From Corallochytrium limacisporum (Eukaryota > Opisthokonta), in NCBI GenBank assembly GCA_002811645.1, contig PDIP01000032.1, positions 150,979 to 200,428 of the forward strand: DNA of 49,450 bases. The letters are read 5' to 3'. Under the pieces are notes generated by a model that was not told where the DNA came from, ran no database searches, and saw only the letters and a program-made list of their open reading frames with translations. A program made the position numbers and the translations under genes. Each line of letters starts with the position of its first letter. The stretch's first letter is position 1. Shown piece by piece: positions 31,179 to 43,671 of this stretch.

Positions 31179-34100
31179 ATGGTTCAAGATCCTGACCCCG
31201 GTATAGAAGCGTCAAATGACGCTGGAGAGGCCAGTGAGGAAAAGATGCAATTGCGTCAGGCGGCGATCGATGAACTTGATGGCCAGATGCAAGGGATAGT
31301 TGACAATTATGAGCTCAAAGTAATTGAAGCATATATTTTAGAGTCTGGAGATGATATTTTGTCGTGGCCATTGGATTCCTACAAGGCCTACGTAGCCAAG
31401 AACAGGTTGGAGAATGTCATTGGTGCGCAGGTCGTTGATCCTAATACAGGAGACTTGGCCTCGGAACTGAATGTCAAGGCCATGCTGAGACAAAGGAAGA
31501 CAACAGACCAAGGAAAGGAGACGCACAGTGTGGCCAGCGGTCTATCTGGAAGTGGTCTCGATGTCCCTTCACCTTCTGGCGACAGCGAAGCGTTCGTCCC
31601 TCACAGTGAACGCGGAGGAGGTGAAGGTGACAGTTTGACCCACCGCTTGGTACCACTGACTGAGTACATTCCTATGGAAGAAAGGGCCCCGGACGCTGCC
31701 ATTGAGGATGAGATGGCCGTGGACGAAACTGCGGATCAAAAGCACAAGCAGGCACAGCAAGGGAACATGGCCATTGTTAAAGTCAGGGAACTGCTCGATT
31801 CAACCCGAGCCCTGAGTTTACAAGCCATCACCACCGCGAAGGATCTTCCTGAGTTCGAAGCAAGTGTGCTGCAGGGCGTGCGGGCCCTACAGACCAGCGG
31901 TCGCTGGACCATCAAAAGACACCCGAAAGTTCGTGAGCTTCCTGTATCCGCTACGTACCGCGATTTGGTCATGGAGGAAGCGCTGTGGATGTCAGAAGAT
32001 TTTCGCATGGAAAGAAGGTGGAAGAAAGGACTGGCGGCAACACTGAGTCACCAGTGTGCGGAAATTGTGCGTGCAAAGAAGGAAATCGCGGCCGAACCAA
32101 CACAGAAGATTCAACCAGAGACAATCATTCCCCTCAAAATTGCCCGTATGGTGGAAAATTTCTGGAAGAATTTCGACCTGGCACCGGCCACAAGTATTGC
32201 GATGGACATCGACGATACAGACGGAGATGAGGATGATGACAACATTCCAGTGTTTGAATTCACCAAGCACAGTGCCGAGATGTCCATGATTAATCTGGAA
32301 AGGTCACAGGAACTGATCCCAATTGCTATGGAATCAGCCTCATCTGTCGTCACCAAAGACTCCATAATGCCTGCCAGTGAGAAAGGCAATAAGTCTGTCG
32401 TGCCTGTATACAAGGACTTGGCCACTGTGGTAAATGCCATGTTTGGCATCTTCTCATGCGGAGCAAACATCTTGCTGCGGAATGTCCCCTTTGAATGGCA
32501 GCGGCACCAGGCTATTATTCACTATATTCAGTCTCTGGAGGAGAAAAATGGTGTGAGGGGACCTCATCTGTTTATCAGCGACCGCAACAGTGTCAACCAG
32601 TTGATCCAAAAATCCTCCGATGACGCCGACAGTGGACTATTCATTCGCAAGGGAGCGAGTGTGAAGCACAAAGTACCGTTACAGTGCATTACTTTTGAGG
32701 AGTTGGCTCGTAAAGGCCCAGAGCTGGCCAAGACTGAGTGGGATCACATTTTTTTGGAGTCAGAGGACGAAGGACAATTCTTGGCACAGATGTTGGAGGA
32801 CTGCCCGGATCTGCCCAATATTCCGAGCAAAAGGCGCTGTGTACTGTTGCGTGATAACGATGCCATGAAGAAAGATGGTCAGTTGAGCGTAGATAAGCGT
32901 GTGAAGATCCTGCAGAGTCTGTACCTACTGCTGGCCTGTGAACCTGGCGACAAGGAGGTAAAGATTGCAGACGAAGTGAATGAAGGCATGGAGAAGACCG
33001 TCCGTCAGCAACTCCAAGCCATTTCCTTCAATGCAGCAAGAGCCACGAAAAACCTAGGAGCTGAAATAGAGACAAGCGCCCCGGAAGAATGCGAAGTCTC
33101 TGTTGAGTTTGTTACTAACGAGCCGACGAACTGGCAGAAAGAACAGCTGCAGCTTACTAGCAAATTCTTACAGGCACGCACAGAGAAGCGTGAGATTGAT
33201 CAGCGTGATTTGCTGTCATCCATTCTCTACGCCCAAAAGGTTCTATGGTCTCCCGACGCTTCTTATCTGTCAATGCACGGGCGCCAAGAAGAAGGAATGA
33301 AACCAACCAGGAGCACGGATGCGGCATTTGCATCCCGGTGCCAGTCACTGTACGGGGAAGGACTTCAGCGTTCTGGCGCTGCCAAGACACAGAAGAAGGA
33401 CTTCGATGAGGTGCAAACCGAGAGTCCAAAGCTGAAATGGCTCATGGACCATCTGTATTCTTGTATTGGCGACCGCACTGCGACCATTGTGCTCAGCAGT
33501 AATGGCACTCTACTTGAACATCTGGGAATGCTGCTGAAGGCCATTGAATTGCCACACATTGTGCTGGTTGGAAATGGCACTAAGGAAGTGCAGAAAGCAA
33601 GGATCGAGAGTTTCAACAAAGCTCAAGGCACCAAGATTCTCCTCATGCACACTGACTGCGGACCCATTGAGGAGATGACCAACATCGCCAAGGATATTGT
33701 CTGTCTCGGAATGCCAGTGGTTGACTTCGTGGCGCAACAGGCGATGGAAGCGCTATCAAACTTCTATGACTCTGCGTCGGGCGCCGTCACGGTACACCAC
33801 GTGCTGTCCGAGGCCACCTTCGAAGAAGTGTACCAAAGCAAGGTGGACATCAAAGATTTGGAGTCAGGTGGACTTGCCAAAGCAGTGTTTGGCCCATACG
33901 AAGCCATCTCCCTGCTAGATCACGATCTTCTGGCCAGCATGTTTGACAATGAGGACCAAGTGGAAGAGATTGGCACATTAATTCCGCCGTCCTCTGTGAT
34001 TGCCTCCAGTCTCTCCCGTACGTACTTCCAGCTTGTAGACGATGTTACACAGCGGACACGCTACCGCCGAGAGGTTAACTTAGGACGCGAGAAGCCTTCT

Positions 34101-35933
34101 ACTGGTGTGGACAAGCTTCCGGACGGAGGTGATGGGGGCACCACCCACCGTCGCCACGTCCGGGACCTAGCACTGCAGAGTATCAAAACCTCTGGATCAT
34201 CGGGCATGTTCTTTGCAGGAGCAGCTGACAAGGATGGCCACTTGGTGCCTGTCTGTGGCGGTGACTATCGTGATACTGGAGGTGATCTGCACCTATTTGC
34301 TTCACTCGGAGACGAATTGCTTAGCGCGGATGATTTTATCAATGACCCCTTCTTTGATGCCAACGATTTCTCAGCGTTAACCTTGGGCACTGCGAGTGGA
34401 AGTACTAGCGCCGCAGCTGCATCTGGAGTGCTCAAAAGCAAGGGCGCCAATATTCCAACTTGGGCGCCCCCTACTAAATACGACATTGTCACACAAGATG
34501 GTAGTCTGCGCAATGGACTCTACAACGAGAATTTAGTGCTCGGTCTGCAGCACACTGCCAAATTACCCAGACCTCCCAGACTGGGACGGAAGAAGAAAGA
34601 AGAAGCGGCAGCGGCAGCGGCAGCTGCGGCAGCTTCGGTTGCAGTCGAGAGTTCGATGCAGCGCACCGTCGGCGACGTGATTGAGGACTTCGATCTCATT
34701 GATTTTGGCAAGATGCTGATGCTCCCTGCGTCCTGCAACCTCGAGAAGAGCATGTCTGCCCAGAAACGGGCGCAACAGGCCAAGAAGATGCAGGATACAA
34801 AGTCTCTGCGCCTTGCCAGTCTCACGGACTGGAACGTGGAGGAAGATTACCTACTGCTGCGCAGTGTTGGCTTTGTGGCGAAGGCATTCCCGAGTCGGTC
34901 GGGTGCGTTGAACTGGGAACTGATCGCAGAGGCGGTAAATTCGAAAACCAATTTTTATGGTCATCCACGAAGCGCTAAACAGTGTCGTGACCGCTACGAG
35001 AAGGTCATCGTACCCACCGAACAGGGCAAGTACTACCCACTTATTCCCAGCCTACCCCAGGGAGGCAATAAGAAGAAGGACAAAGACAAGGACAAGAAGA
35101 ATAAGAAGAAGGAAGCGCAGTTAAAGAAGAGGCCACGGCCTTCCACCCTCGTACAAATTGACACTGACGAAGGTAAAACTTTCCTTGACTACAAGAACCG
35201 AGTTAGCGAGGCAGTCAGAAGGGCCAGCCAGAAGCGCAAGAAGCGCAAAGGCACCCACGATGGTATCGGAGAGGTTCCCCATGACTCGCATACCACAGCT
35301 CTTCGCAACTACCGGCCAAGCGTCGGCCCTGCGGCCATGGCCCGGAATCTTCCGGCGAACGCAGGGGCCGCGAACGTCACCAGCGGGGCAGCGCCAGGCG
35401 CTCAGGGCCAGACACAGGCTGCCGCAGCAGCAATGGCCGGTAGTGCGGCTCAAAAACTGCGCCAGAGCACGTCAATGCTCAGTGGTGTTGCTGCAGGACA
35501 CCCGCCCGGTCGCGCGATGCCAAACCCCGCAGCAGCTGCAGCAGCCGTGCGGGCGAGTCCCGCGGGACTCGGTGGCCCATCTGGCCTCGGTGCTCCGGAC
35601 CTCAACGCCGGCGGTGCACACGGCGGTCCTGGGGCTGCTGCTGCTGCGGCGGCCGTCGGTGGTGCCGCTGGTGCAGGTGATTTGAAGCTGCCTTTCTCAC
35701 AGGAACAGATGGCCAGCCTCACTCAGCAACAGAAAATGCAATTGCTGAACCGTTTGCGTCTGAAACAGCACCAGCAGCAGCAGCAGCAGAAGCAGCAGCT
35801 CCTACAAAAGCAGCAGAGTCAGCTCACGGCGGCACAGCAGCAGGAACGACAGCGGCAGTTGCTTGCTCTTCAAAAAGAGCGCCAGCAGGCGCAGGCACAG
35901 GCGCAAGCTCAGGCGCAAGCACAGGCGCAGGCG

Positions 35934-36000
<67 letters not shown>

Positions 36001-36830
36001 AGGCACAGGCGCAGGCACAGGCGCAGGCACAGGCACAGGCACAAGCTGCTGCTGCCCAACAGCAGCAGGCTGCAGCTGCCGGGGCTGCTGGGGGTCTGCT
36101 GGGTGCCAGTGCGGGCGATTTTGGTCTGCTCTTCGGTGCGGGCGCGGGTGCCGCGGGCAGCAGTGCCAAGGCCGCTGCTGCCGCTGCAGCTGGCCAGCAG
36201 CCCTACATGGCAGGGTCGCTGCTTCGGGGCTCTCCCGGAGCAGCTGCAGGAGGCGGCGCCACATCTGCTGATGCTGCGGCCCTGCAACAGCGCTTGCAGC
36301 AGCAGCAGGCCGCGCAGGCACAGCAGAGGGCAGCAGCAGCGGCGGCGGGCGCTGGCGCAGCTGGACAGCTACCCCCCGCGGAAGTGAGGGCTCGCCAAAA
36401 GCTGCGCACTTTGGCGCAATGGTTTGTGTCAAAGGTGCCGAACGCCAAGCCGCACGTAGCGTCGGTCATTCAACGCCAGGACATGACCACAGAGCAAAAG
36501 ATTGTACAGGTTCAGAAGCTGGTTGTCCGTGCTCAAACAATGATCCGTCAGCGGCAGCAACAGGCACAGGCAGCCCAGAGACACCAACAACAACAGGCAG
36601 CGGCTGCAGCTGCGGCCGGTCCCGGCGCCGGCGCCGGTCCTGGCGGTGCCGGTGGTTTCAATCTTGGCGGCCTCGACTTCGGTATTGGTGCAAGTACTGC
36701 AGGAGCCGTCAATCCCGGCTCGGGCGCCGGCGGAGACGGCAGCAACGGTCAGGGCGGCGGTGCCACGGGCATTCCCAGCTTTGATGCGCTGCTGAGTCCG
36801 AAAGGCGGGGCCGGTGACCAAGCAAAATAA
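31179..36830 (+). CDS. Eaf1/p400-like NuA4 scaffold: HSA, degenerate SNF2-like region, SANT, Q-rich tail
   Basis: The single exon encodes about 1883 residues from the ATG at 31179 (CCAAAATGG). Domains in order: an HSA helix (about 250-303, RDLVMEEALWMSEDFRMERR), which binds actin-related proteins; a region at about 406-890 that tracks an SNF2 ATPase but lacks its catalytic motifs; a SANT/Myb domain (about 1214-1282, WNVEEDYLLLRSVG to QCRDRYEKVI), which in Eaf1 and p400 contacts acetyltransferase modules; a Lys-rich stretch; and a long Gln/Ala-rich tail with a QA array at about 1568-1622. HSA plus SANT is the signature of Eaf1/Vid21, scaffold of the NuA4 histone acetyltransferase; the ATPase-like middle and Q-rich end recall animal p400. 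At the Walker A position it reads NVPFEW, and the DEAH-box position reads LESE, so ATP hydrolysis is not expected. AATAAA overlaps the stop codon. Confidence 0.88.
35764..36060 (+). repeat. CAG-rich and CAGGCA/CAGGCG hexanucleotide array (Gln-Ala repeat)
   Basis: Inside the Eaf1/p400-like gene, polyglutamine codons (35770-35830) are followed by a nearly pure hexanucleotide array at about 35885-36045, roughly 27 units of CAG plus GCA, GCG or GCT, encoding alternating Gln-Ala. The third base of Ala varies in the first and last units, while the middle is uniform GCA, which suggests recent slippage in the centre. Confidence 0.9.
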
Positions 36831-36972
36831 AAAATGAACACAACACATTCAAGAGAAATCTATGAAAGTCATGTGCTGAAGCCAATTTATGGATTCTTGA
36901 TGTTTCTTTAGTGAAGGCTGCTTAGTTGATGAGCTTGTGCTACTCCGTGAGGCCTGCTCAGTGGATAGCTAT

Positions 36973-37635
36973 TCATTTGAATTGCTCAAAATCGGACGGC
37001 TTGAGCCCGATTTGCTCATCAGTCTCGCAGTCAATCTCTTCGTAGAATTTACTTTTCTTGCCGGGGTAGCTCTCAAGCACGGCATTGGCCATGTCAGTGA
37101 ACTTGCGCTTGCGTTTCTTCCATTCTTTAAGACTGATTTCGAACTGTTTGACGATCTGATCCCGTTTCTCGTGGGTCATGGTGGTGCCTCCTTCGGTAAT
37201 ACTGGTAATCTTTGCCCGAAGTGCTGCAATCTCTGCAATTCTTGAGGCCTTTCTCTGTTTCAGGTTGTCAAGTGTAGGTCTAGTCTTGAGTGCACCAATG
37301 TCCCGTTCGATGTCCTGAGTCTCCGCTGCCACAGTTTTGTTCTCACGTTCTAGTCCTGATATATGAGCGTCCAATGCATCTATGTCTTCCTTGGAAGGGT
37401 TGTCCATGGCATTCTGATTAATGAAATAGATCTTTGCCTTGCCATACTCCTTCTCTACAACACGATCTTCCTGCACCAGCGCTGCCAGGGCTTTGACAAT
37501 GCCTGCCTTTTGAATCTCGCCATGAAGATTGGCGTGAATGTCCAATACACTGTACGGTCGATTCTGTTTGTACAAATACTCATATATTGTGTTTGCATTG
37601 TCGTCTACCGATGCCTTTTTCGTGGCCGTCGGCAT
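36973..37635 (-). CDS. HOP2: Hop2/PSMC3IP meiotic recombination factor
   Basis: Hop2 with Mnd1 promotes Dmc1/Rad51 strand exchange and correct homologue pairing in meiosis. The ORF gives 220 residues from the ATG at 37635 (human PSMC3IP 217). It contains an N-terminal winged helix (about 12-70, IYEYLYKQNRPYSVLDIHAN, then KALAALVQEDRVVEKEYGKA), a long coiled coil (about 85-150) and a C-terminal helical segment (KRDQIVKQFEISLKEWKKRK, then MANAVLESYPGKKSKFYEEI). The C-terminal SYP.GKK..FYEEIG-type motif is diagnostic. The frame is open upstream to a non-ATG codon, so a short 5' exon is possible. It is convergent with the Eaf1-like gene (142 bp). Its presence implies the lineage keeps a meiotic programme. 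Confidence 0.93.
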   Translation of the reverse strand: MPTATKKASVDDNANTIYEYLYKQNRPYSVLDIHANLHGEIQKAGIVKALAALVQEDRVVEKEYGKAKIYFINQNAMDNPSKEDIDALDAHISGLERENKTVAAETQDIERDIGALKTRPTLDNLKQRKASRIAEIAALRAKITSITEGGTTMTHEKRDQIVKQFEISLKEWKKRKRKFTDMANAVLESYPGKKSKFYEEIDCETDEQIGLKPSDFEQFK

Positions 37636-38035
37636 GATGAATTGCTTGTTGCTGCTGGCACTGGTACAAAGCCGAGTTTTGTGCGATCGACGAAACACGG
37701 CCGTTGTGACTCACGCAAATCTTCACCAGTGTTCAAGTAGTCCACGGGACTGTTTGAATTACGCAGAGTACTGCACTGTGTGTCATATGCTAGGATTGGC
37801 AAGCGCCGAAACTGGACTATGGGTCTCCAAAACCCTGAGCTCGGCTCCCAAGCCGCCACAAAACGGGTCCCCATCCCCTTGCCTCCCGTTCTTTCGCGCC
37901 AAATCGGAGGGCGTGAATATACGGGATTATTTGAAATTAGGACTCCTACCTGCACCTCACTGTTCAACCGTATAGAGCATTTTCACCGCGGGTGGACGGT
38001 CTCAAACCAAAGGGGGGAACATACCGAAGCAACCT

Positions 38036-38280
38036 GGGGAAGGCAGGGGAGGGGGGGAGNNNNNNNNNNNNNNNNNNNNNNNNNNNNNNNNNNNNNNNNN
38101 NNNNNNNNNNNNNNNNNNNNNNNNNNNNNNNNNNNNNNNNNNNNNNNNNNNNNNNNNNNNNNNNNNNNNNNNNNNNNNNNNNNNNNNNNNNNNNNNNNNN
38201 NNNNNNNNNNNNNNNNNNNNNNNNNNNNNNNNNNNNNNGGGGAAGGCAGGGGAGGGGGGGAGGGAGGGGGGGTGGGGGAA
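38036..38280. repeat. G-rich minisatellite interrupted by a 179-base N gap
   Basis: N's occupy 38060-38238. The 24 bases just before the gap (38036-38059, beginning GGGGAAGGCAGG) are identical to the 24 just after it (38239-38262), and the right flank continues as G-runs. This looks like an unresolved tandem array. With so many GGG tracts, G-quadruplex formation is plausible and could explain the failed assembly. Confidence 0.85.
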
Positions 38281-40258
38281 GGACGCGACCGTGGTAGAAG
38301 CAAAAAGCCTGGAGAAACCACAACGAGACACAAGGAGAGGGAAACAGGGCGGCCTCCTTGCTCCGTTGATACGGTAGTGGGGATGCTGCGAACTTTTCGC
38401 GCGGGCCTGTGTGCCGCCCTGTGGCAGCCTAAAGACTTTTTAAAGGTGGAGCCGGGGCACCCAACAAGTAAAGTCTCTCCTCGTTCCCGTTGTACAATAG
38501 GTCACGCATCCATTGCTGGGGACCGAGGAGAAGAAGGACTATATTCATTCATGCACACACCCATTACTGTGCGGCATCGGACGGGGAACTTGCAATCCAA
38601 ACTTGCTTTGCAATGGTATGCACGTGTACTTGTCGGCGCTGTACTATCGCCATTGTCGTGCGCTCTGCGTGTGTTGCCACCACCTACATAAATGCAGGTC
38701 CCGTCGAGAGAGGTAAACCATTATTCGTTTGCTCAGCCCCTTGGCTTAGTGGACCACATTTTGTTTGCGATGGGCTCTCATAGTTTAAGTATTGACACCG
38801 GAGGCCCAGACGGAGATCAGCCAATCAGGATCCCGGGACAGGCTGGGGCCCATCTCCCTTCCCGTTCACCTTATTCTTAGTTCTGATTCCTTCCTCTCTC
38901 TCTCTGTGAAAACAGTTTGTTTTGATTTGTTTTGCTTCGAAGTTCTATACTTTGACTGAAGGGCTGCGGTTCCTAGGGAGTACTAGTTGTGGCGGCCGTT
39001 GGCGTGCATCCCGATACAACTGTATGACGACACTGCTGCGTTCCTTTTGCGGGGGCTGTCTAGAAGAGCCTCGAGAAGTTTGGCAAAGGAACGTGTATTA
39101 TTGATAAAAGTAAATGATTTTTTTTTGTTTAATTTGTATTTTTGATTTTTTTTTGTGCCGTTTGTTCCAGAACGAAGGCGGGGTTTCAACCCCGGTGTCT
39201 CAGGCGATATTGGGGAAAGGCTAAAATATTCGTCACAGAAAGTCTATAGTCCCCAGAAATATACCAACTCAGAAATGGACCCATATTTCTTGTGGTACAG
39301 CTCTCTTGGCAATCACCGTGGCCAGGCAGGTGTACTGTTGTGTTCTCCATTGCAAGGAATGACAAGGGAGAAGAAGAATGAGGAGAAGGAGGTTGCCAGC
39401 ACGCCTCCCTTCGGAGCTCTTTTCTCGTAGAAGACAGGTAGCAGTTGTACCGTCAGTCTCGCAAACTGGTCGCCTCCTCTGGCCCACAGAACTTGTATTG
39501 TACGAGCAGGGGTTTGGCAAGGAGATGAGTTGGGGGGGGGCAGTTGCCGCAGGTCTGTGTGCAGACTTTCACTTGGACAGTGGTGATGATGTGGCGGGGA
39601 GTATTGAAGCCAAAGGGGAAAAGGGGGCCCTTCGACGGAGAACACAAAACGTTACCGGGGATTGCGCTCCACGCCCGCCCTCCCCCCCCTCCTTCCCTCC
39701 CTCTGGGTGGGGCGGGGAAGGCTGTGTACCTGCACTGCTTTGGCGGGAAATTCTCTGTTTGGACACAGACCTAAGGAAACGAATGGGCAGCAATGAGAGA
39801 GCTTCCGTGGCGGTCCACGCTATACCCAATTCCGGTACCTTGTACCGCGAAATGATATCAACCGGGGAAATGGGGAAAAAACTTTCGGTTTTTAGAGAGT
39901 GAGTTCAGGCTGAGGCCAAGCGTGGCCATGCGTGTGTGCACTGACTGAGTACGGCCGGCCGCATTCGTCCGCGCACGGCAGCAGACCCAACGCAAAACTG
40001 AAGGGGACCACAAACCGCTTCCTCTCTGGTATGTACGGAACACCACTTGTCTCCGAACGCAGAACAGTTGCAACCCCCATAGATATTGGACTGTCAGGAC
40101 AAGGGAGGATGAAGGAAGGGGGGGGGTTGGCGGTTGCAAAGGAGTAGCAAAATACATGTGCGACCCCGCTGTGATATACCCACACAGTTCACAATTCCAC
40201 AAAACCCGATATCATGCAGAGGAAAGGCGCATAATGGGACTTATATCTAGCCACCAAT

Positions 40259-40286
40259 GGAAAGTGAAAAAAATTTTCACTTTTCC
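40259..40286. repeat. Inverted repeat GGAAAGTGAAAA / TTTTCACTTTTCC
   Basis: Two 12-13 bp arms are separated by AAA; the right arm has one extra T. A further CACTTTC copy follows at once. It lies 0.85 kb upstream of the 14-3-3 start. Function is unknown. Confidence 0.75.
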
Positions 40287-41140
40287 ACTTTCTATTTGTG
40301 TGACCCAGTCATAATCAAAATACGATTCTGGTTAGCTTTGTTCGGCCCTTCCCACTTGTCTGCTCTCCGGTCCTTGTTTTGTTTGTTTTTGTTTGTTGGT
40401 TTTGGGGGTTTGCTTTGCTCTCGCGATGATTAGCTGACCGCGAAGGGACGACCTGGCGTTGCCTCCGGATTGGTGATTGACATTGTACCGGAACAAACGG
40501 CGCCGCACGCGAAGCCAACGACCCCCCAAACACACCCAGAACACGCCAGTTCCCGGGTGACTGAGAATACCAAAGATTCTCGGGTGCTATAGCGAAAGAA
40601 GGAAAAGACACAGAAATAAATGAACCGAGGGCTGATGAAAAGGGAGGGAATCACTTTGGCAAGGTCAAAAAGCATAACAATGGCGTGCACCGTCCCCGTG
40701 TATCGCAAGGTAAGGCACTGAACAGATTATCAGTTCCATATTTCATATATTTACTATAGGAACAACGAGAGTTGAACAACAGGCTTGTTCTTCCGGGCGG
40801 ATCCTCTGCTAAGTCCGCGCTATCAATAGGTTCCGTAAAAATTTACCCCTGGAGGCATTTCAAAAGAAGCTGGCTTAAAAAGGGAAGACCAATACTGAAA
40901 GAGTAGAGAGAGATGAAAAACCTAGAGGGGGCGCCATCAACAGAAAAGGGGAGAGGGGCAAGGGGGCTGGGCCAAGAAGGAACCGATGCTCCCCCTTTCC
41001 TTCGGTCCGAAAGGAATTTGGGGTTTCTTTTCTCTTCAGCTACTTGATAGATCAAAGGTTCTGGATCTCTCGAAGATACAGCGATCTTAAATTATTTGAT
41101 TCTTAAGGTTTGGATCATTAATTGTATTAATCTAACAAAC

Positions 41141-42147
41141 ATGGGTGAGCGTGAGGACAATGTCTACATGGCTAAGCTGGCCGAGCAGGCTGAGCGCTAT
41201 GACGGTAAGTAACAAGAGTCGCAATCAGACGTACATCGGGCGATCCGCACCGTACAAAATGGTTCATCCATCCATCCATCCGGTTAATAAGCTTATACAA
41301 TAGCTTATTTGATGATTTTTGGGTCGAGGTGATCATGATGGCGTGTACGGTGATGGGAGGCCGATGTCGAAATCAGGATTTGGATCGTTGCGGACAGAAT
41401 CGCTAACATTCTTTGTATTTTCTTTTAATTTTATTTACAGAAATGGTTGACGCCATGAAGAAGGTCGCCAACCTGGACACTGAGCTCACCGTTGAGGAGC
41501 GCAACCTGCTGTCCGTCGCTTACAAGAACGTCATTGGCGCCCGCCGTGCCTCTTGGCGTATCATTTCCTCAATTGAGCAGAAGGAGGAGTCCAAGGGTTC
41601 TGACAAGAAGCTGGAGATGATCAAGGCCTACCGCACCAAGGTCGAGAACGAGCTGAAGGACATTTGCTCCGACATCCTTTCTGTCCTGGACCAGCATCTG
41701 ATCCCCGCGGCCACCTCTGGCGAGAGCAAGGTCTTCTACTACAAGATGAAGGGTGACTACCACCGTTACTTGGCTGAGTTCGCCCAGGGTAAGGACCGCC
41801 AGGAGGCTGCCGAGAACTCTCTCGTCGCCTACAAGGCTGCTTCTGACATTGCCCTGACTGAGCTGCCTCCTACCCACCCCATTCGTCTGGGTCTGGCCCT
41901 CAACTTCTCTGTCTTCTACTACGAGATTCTCAACTCTCCTGACCGCGCATGCCATCTGGCTAAGCAGGCCTTCGATGATGCCATCGCTGAGCTCGACACT
42001 CTGTCCGAGGAGAGCTACAAGGACTCAACACTGATCATGCAGCTGCTGCGTGACAACCTGACTCTGTGGACCTCTGATATGCAGGGAGATGAGGGCGAAG
42101 GCGGCAAGGACGAAGGCAAGGACGAGGGCGAAGAGGATGGCAACTAA
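41141..42147 (+). CDS. 14-3-3 protein (two exons)
   Basis: 14-3-3 dimers bind phosphoserine/threonine motifs on many signalling proteins. Exon 1 (41141-41204) encodes [20 protein letters not shown] plus the next Asp; the intron (41205-41440, GTAAGT...TTATTTACAG, 236 bp, phase 1) is followed by exon 2 (41441-42147) starting [13 protein letters not shown]. The joined protein has 256 residues and is fully canonical: [37 protein letters not shown], the groove segment [18 protein letters not shown] and [16 protein letters not shown], with a Gly/Asp/Glu tail. Codons are strongly biased to C-ending forms, as expected for high expression. It is the only gene in the window with a clear intron. The intron carries a CATC tetranucleotide microsatellite at about 41267-41281. 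It is convergent with MDM35 (179 bp). Confidence 0.97.
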
Positions 42148-42326
42148 ATGGTCCGAACGTTTTGCAGTATCTCTGTCTCCCATTGTTGACAACTTGAAAT
42201 ACAAAAAATGCTCATGTCGAAAATGTGATAAGGGTGACAAATTTTGTTTATATATAGTGGATGACATATTCTGGATTCTTTATTGGGGTATCTTCTACGA
42301 TGCTTTTGGAGCAAGGAGGGACTGAT

Positions 42327-43671
<1,345 letters not shown>

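Larger units (their letters stand above)
37636..41140. other. 3.5-kb divergent intergenic region (HOP2 / 14-3-3) with assembly gap
   Basis: No recognisable gene was found. The region holds the N gap with G-rich flanks (38036-38280), a CT microsatellite near 38892, T-runs at 39118-39160, G- or C-runs at 39531-39540, 39681-39720 and 40118-40127, and an imperfect inverted repeat at 40259-40286. The right end should contain the 14-3-3 promoter and leader. Confidence 0.6.

Noticed and set aside
35802-36432. Long repetitive open frames (Pro-Val, Arg-His, Cys-Ala) over the QA array
   Set aside because: They are other-frame readings of the hexanucleotide repeat inside the Eaf1/p400-like gene.
37780-38691. 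Open frames running through the N gap
   Set aside because: They exist only because N's contain no stop; the flanking residues are low-complexity.
39174-39200. GGGGTTTCAACCCC resembling a tRNA T-arm
   Set aside because: The loop does not fit TTCRANY and no cloverleaf is present.
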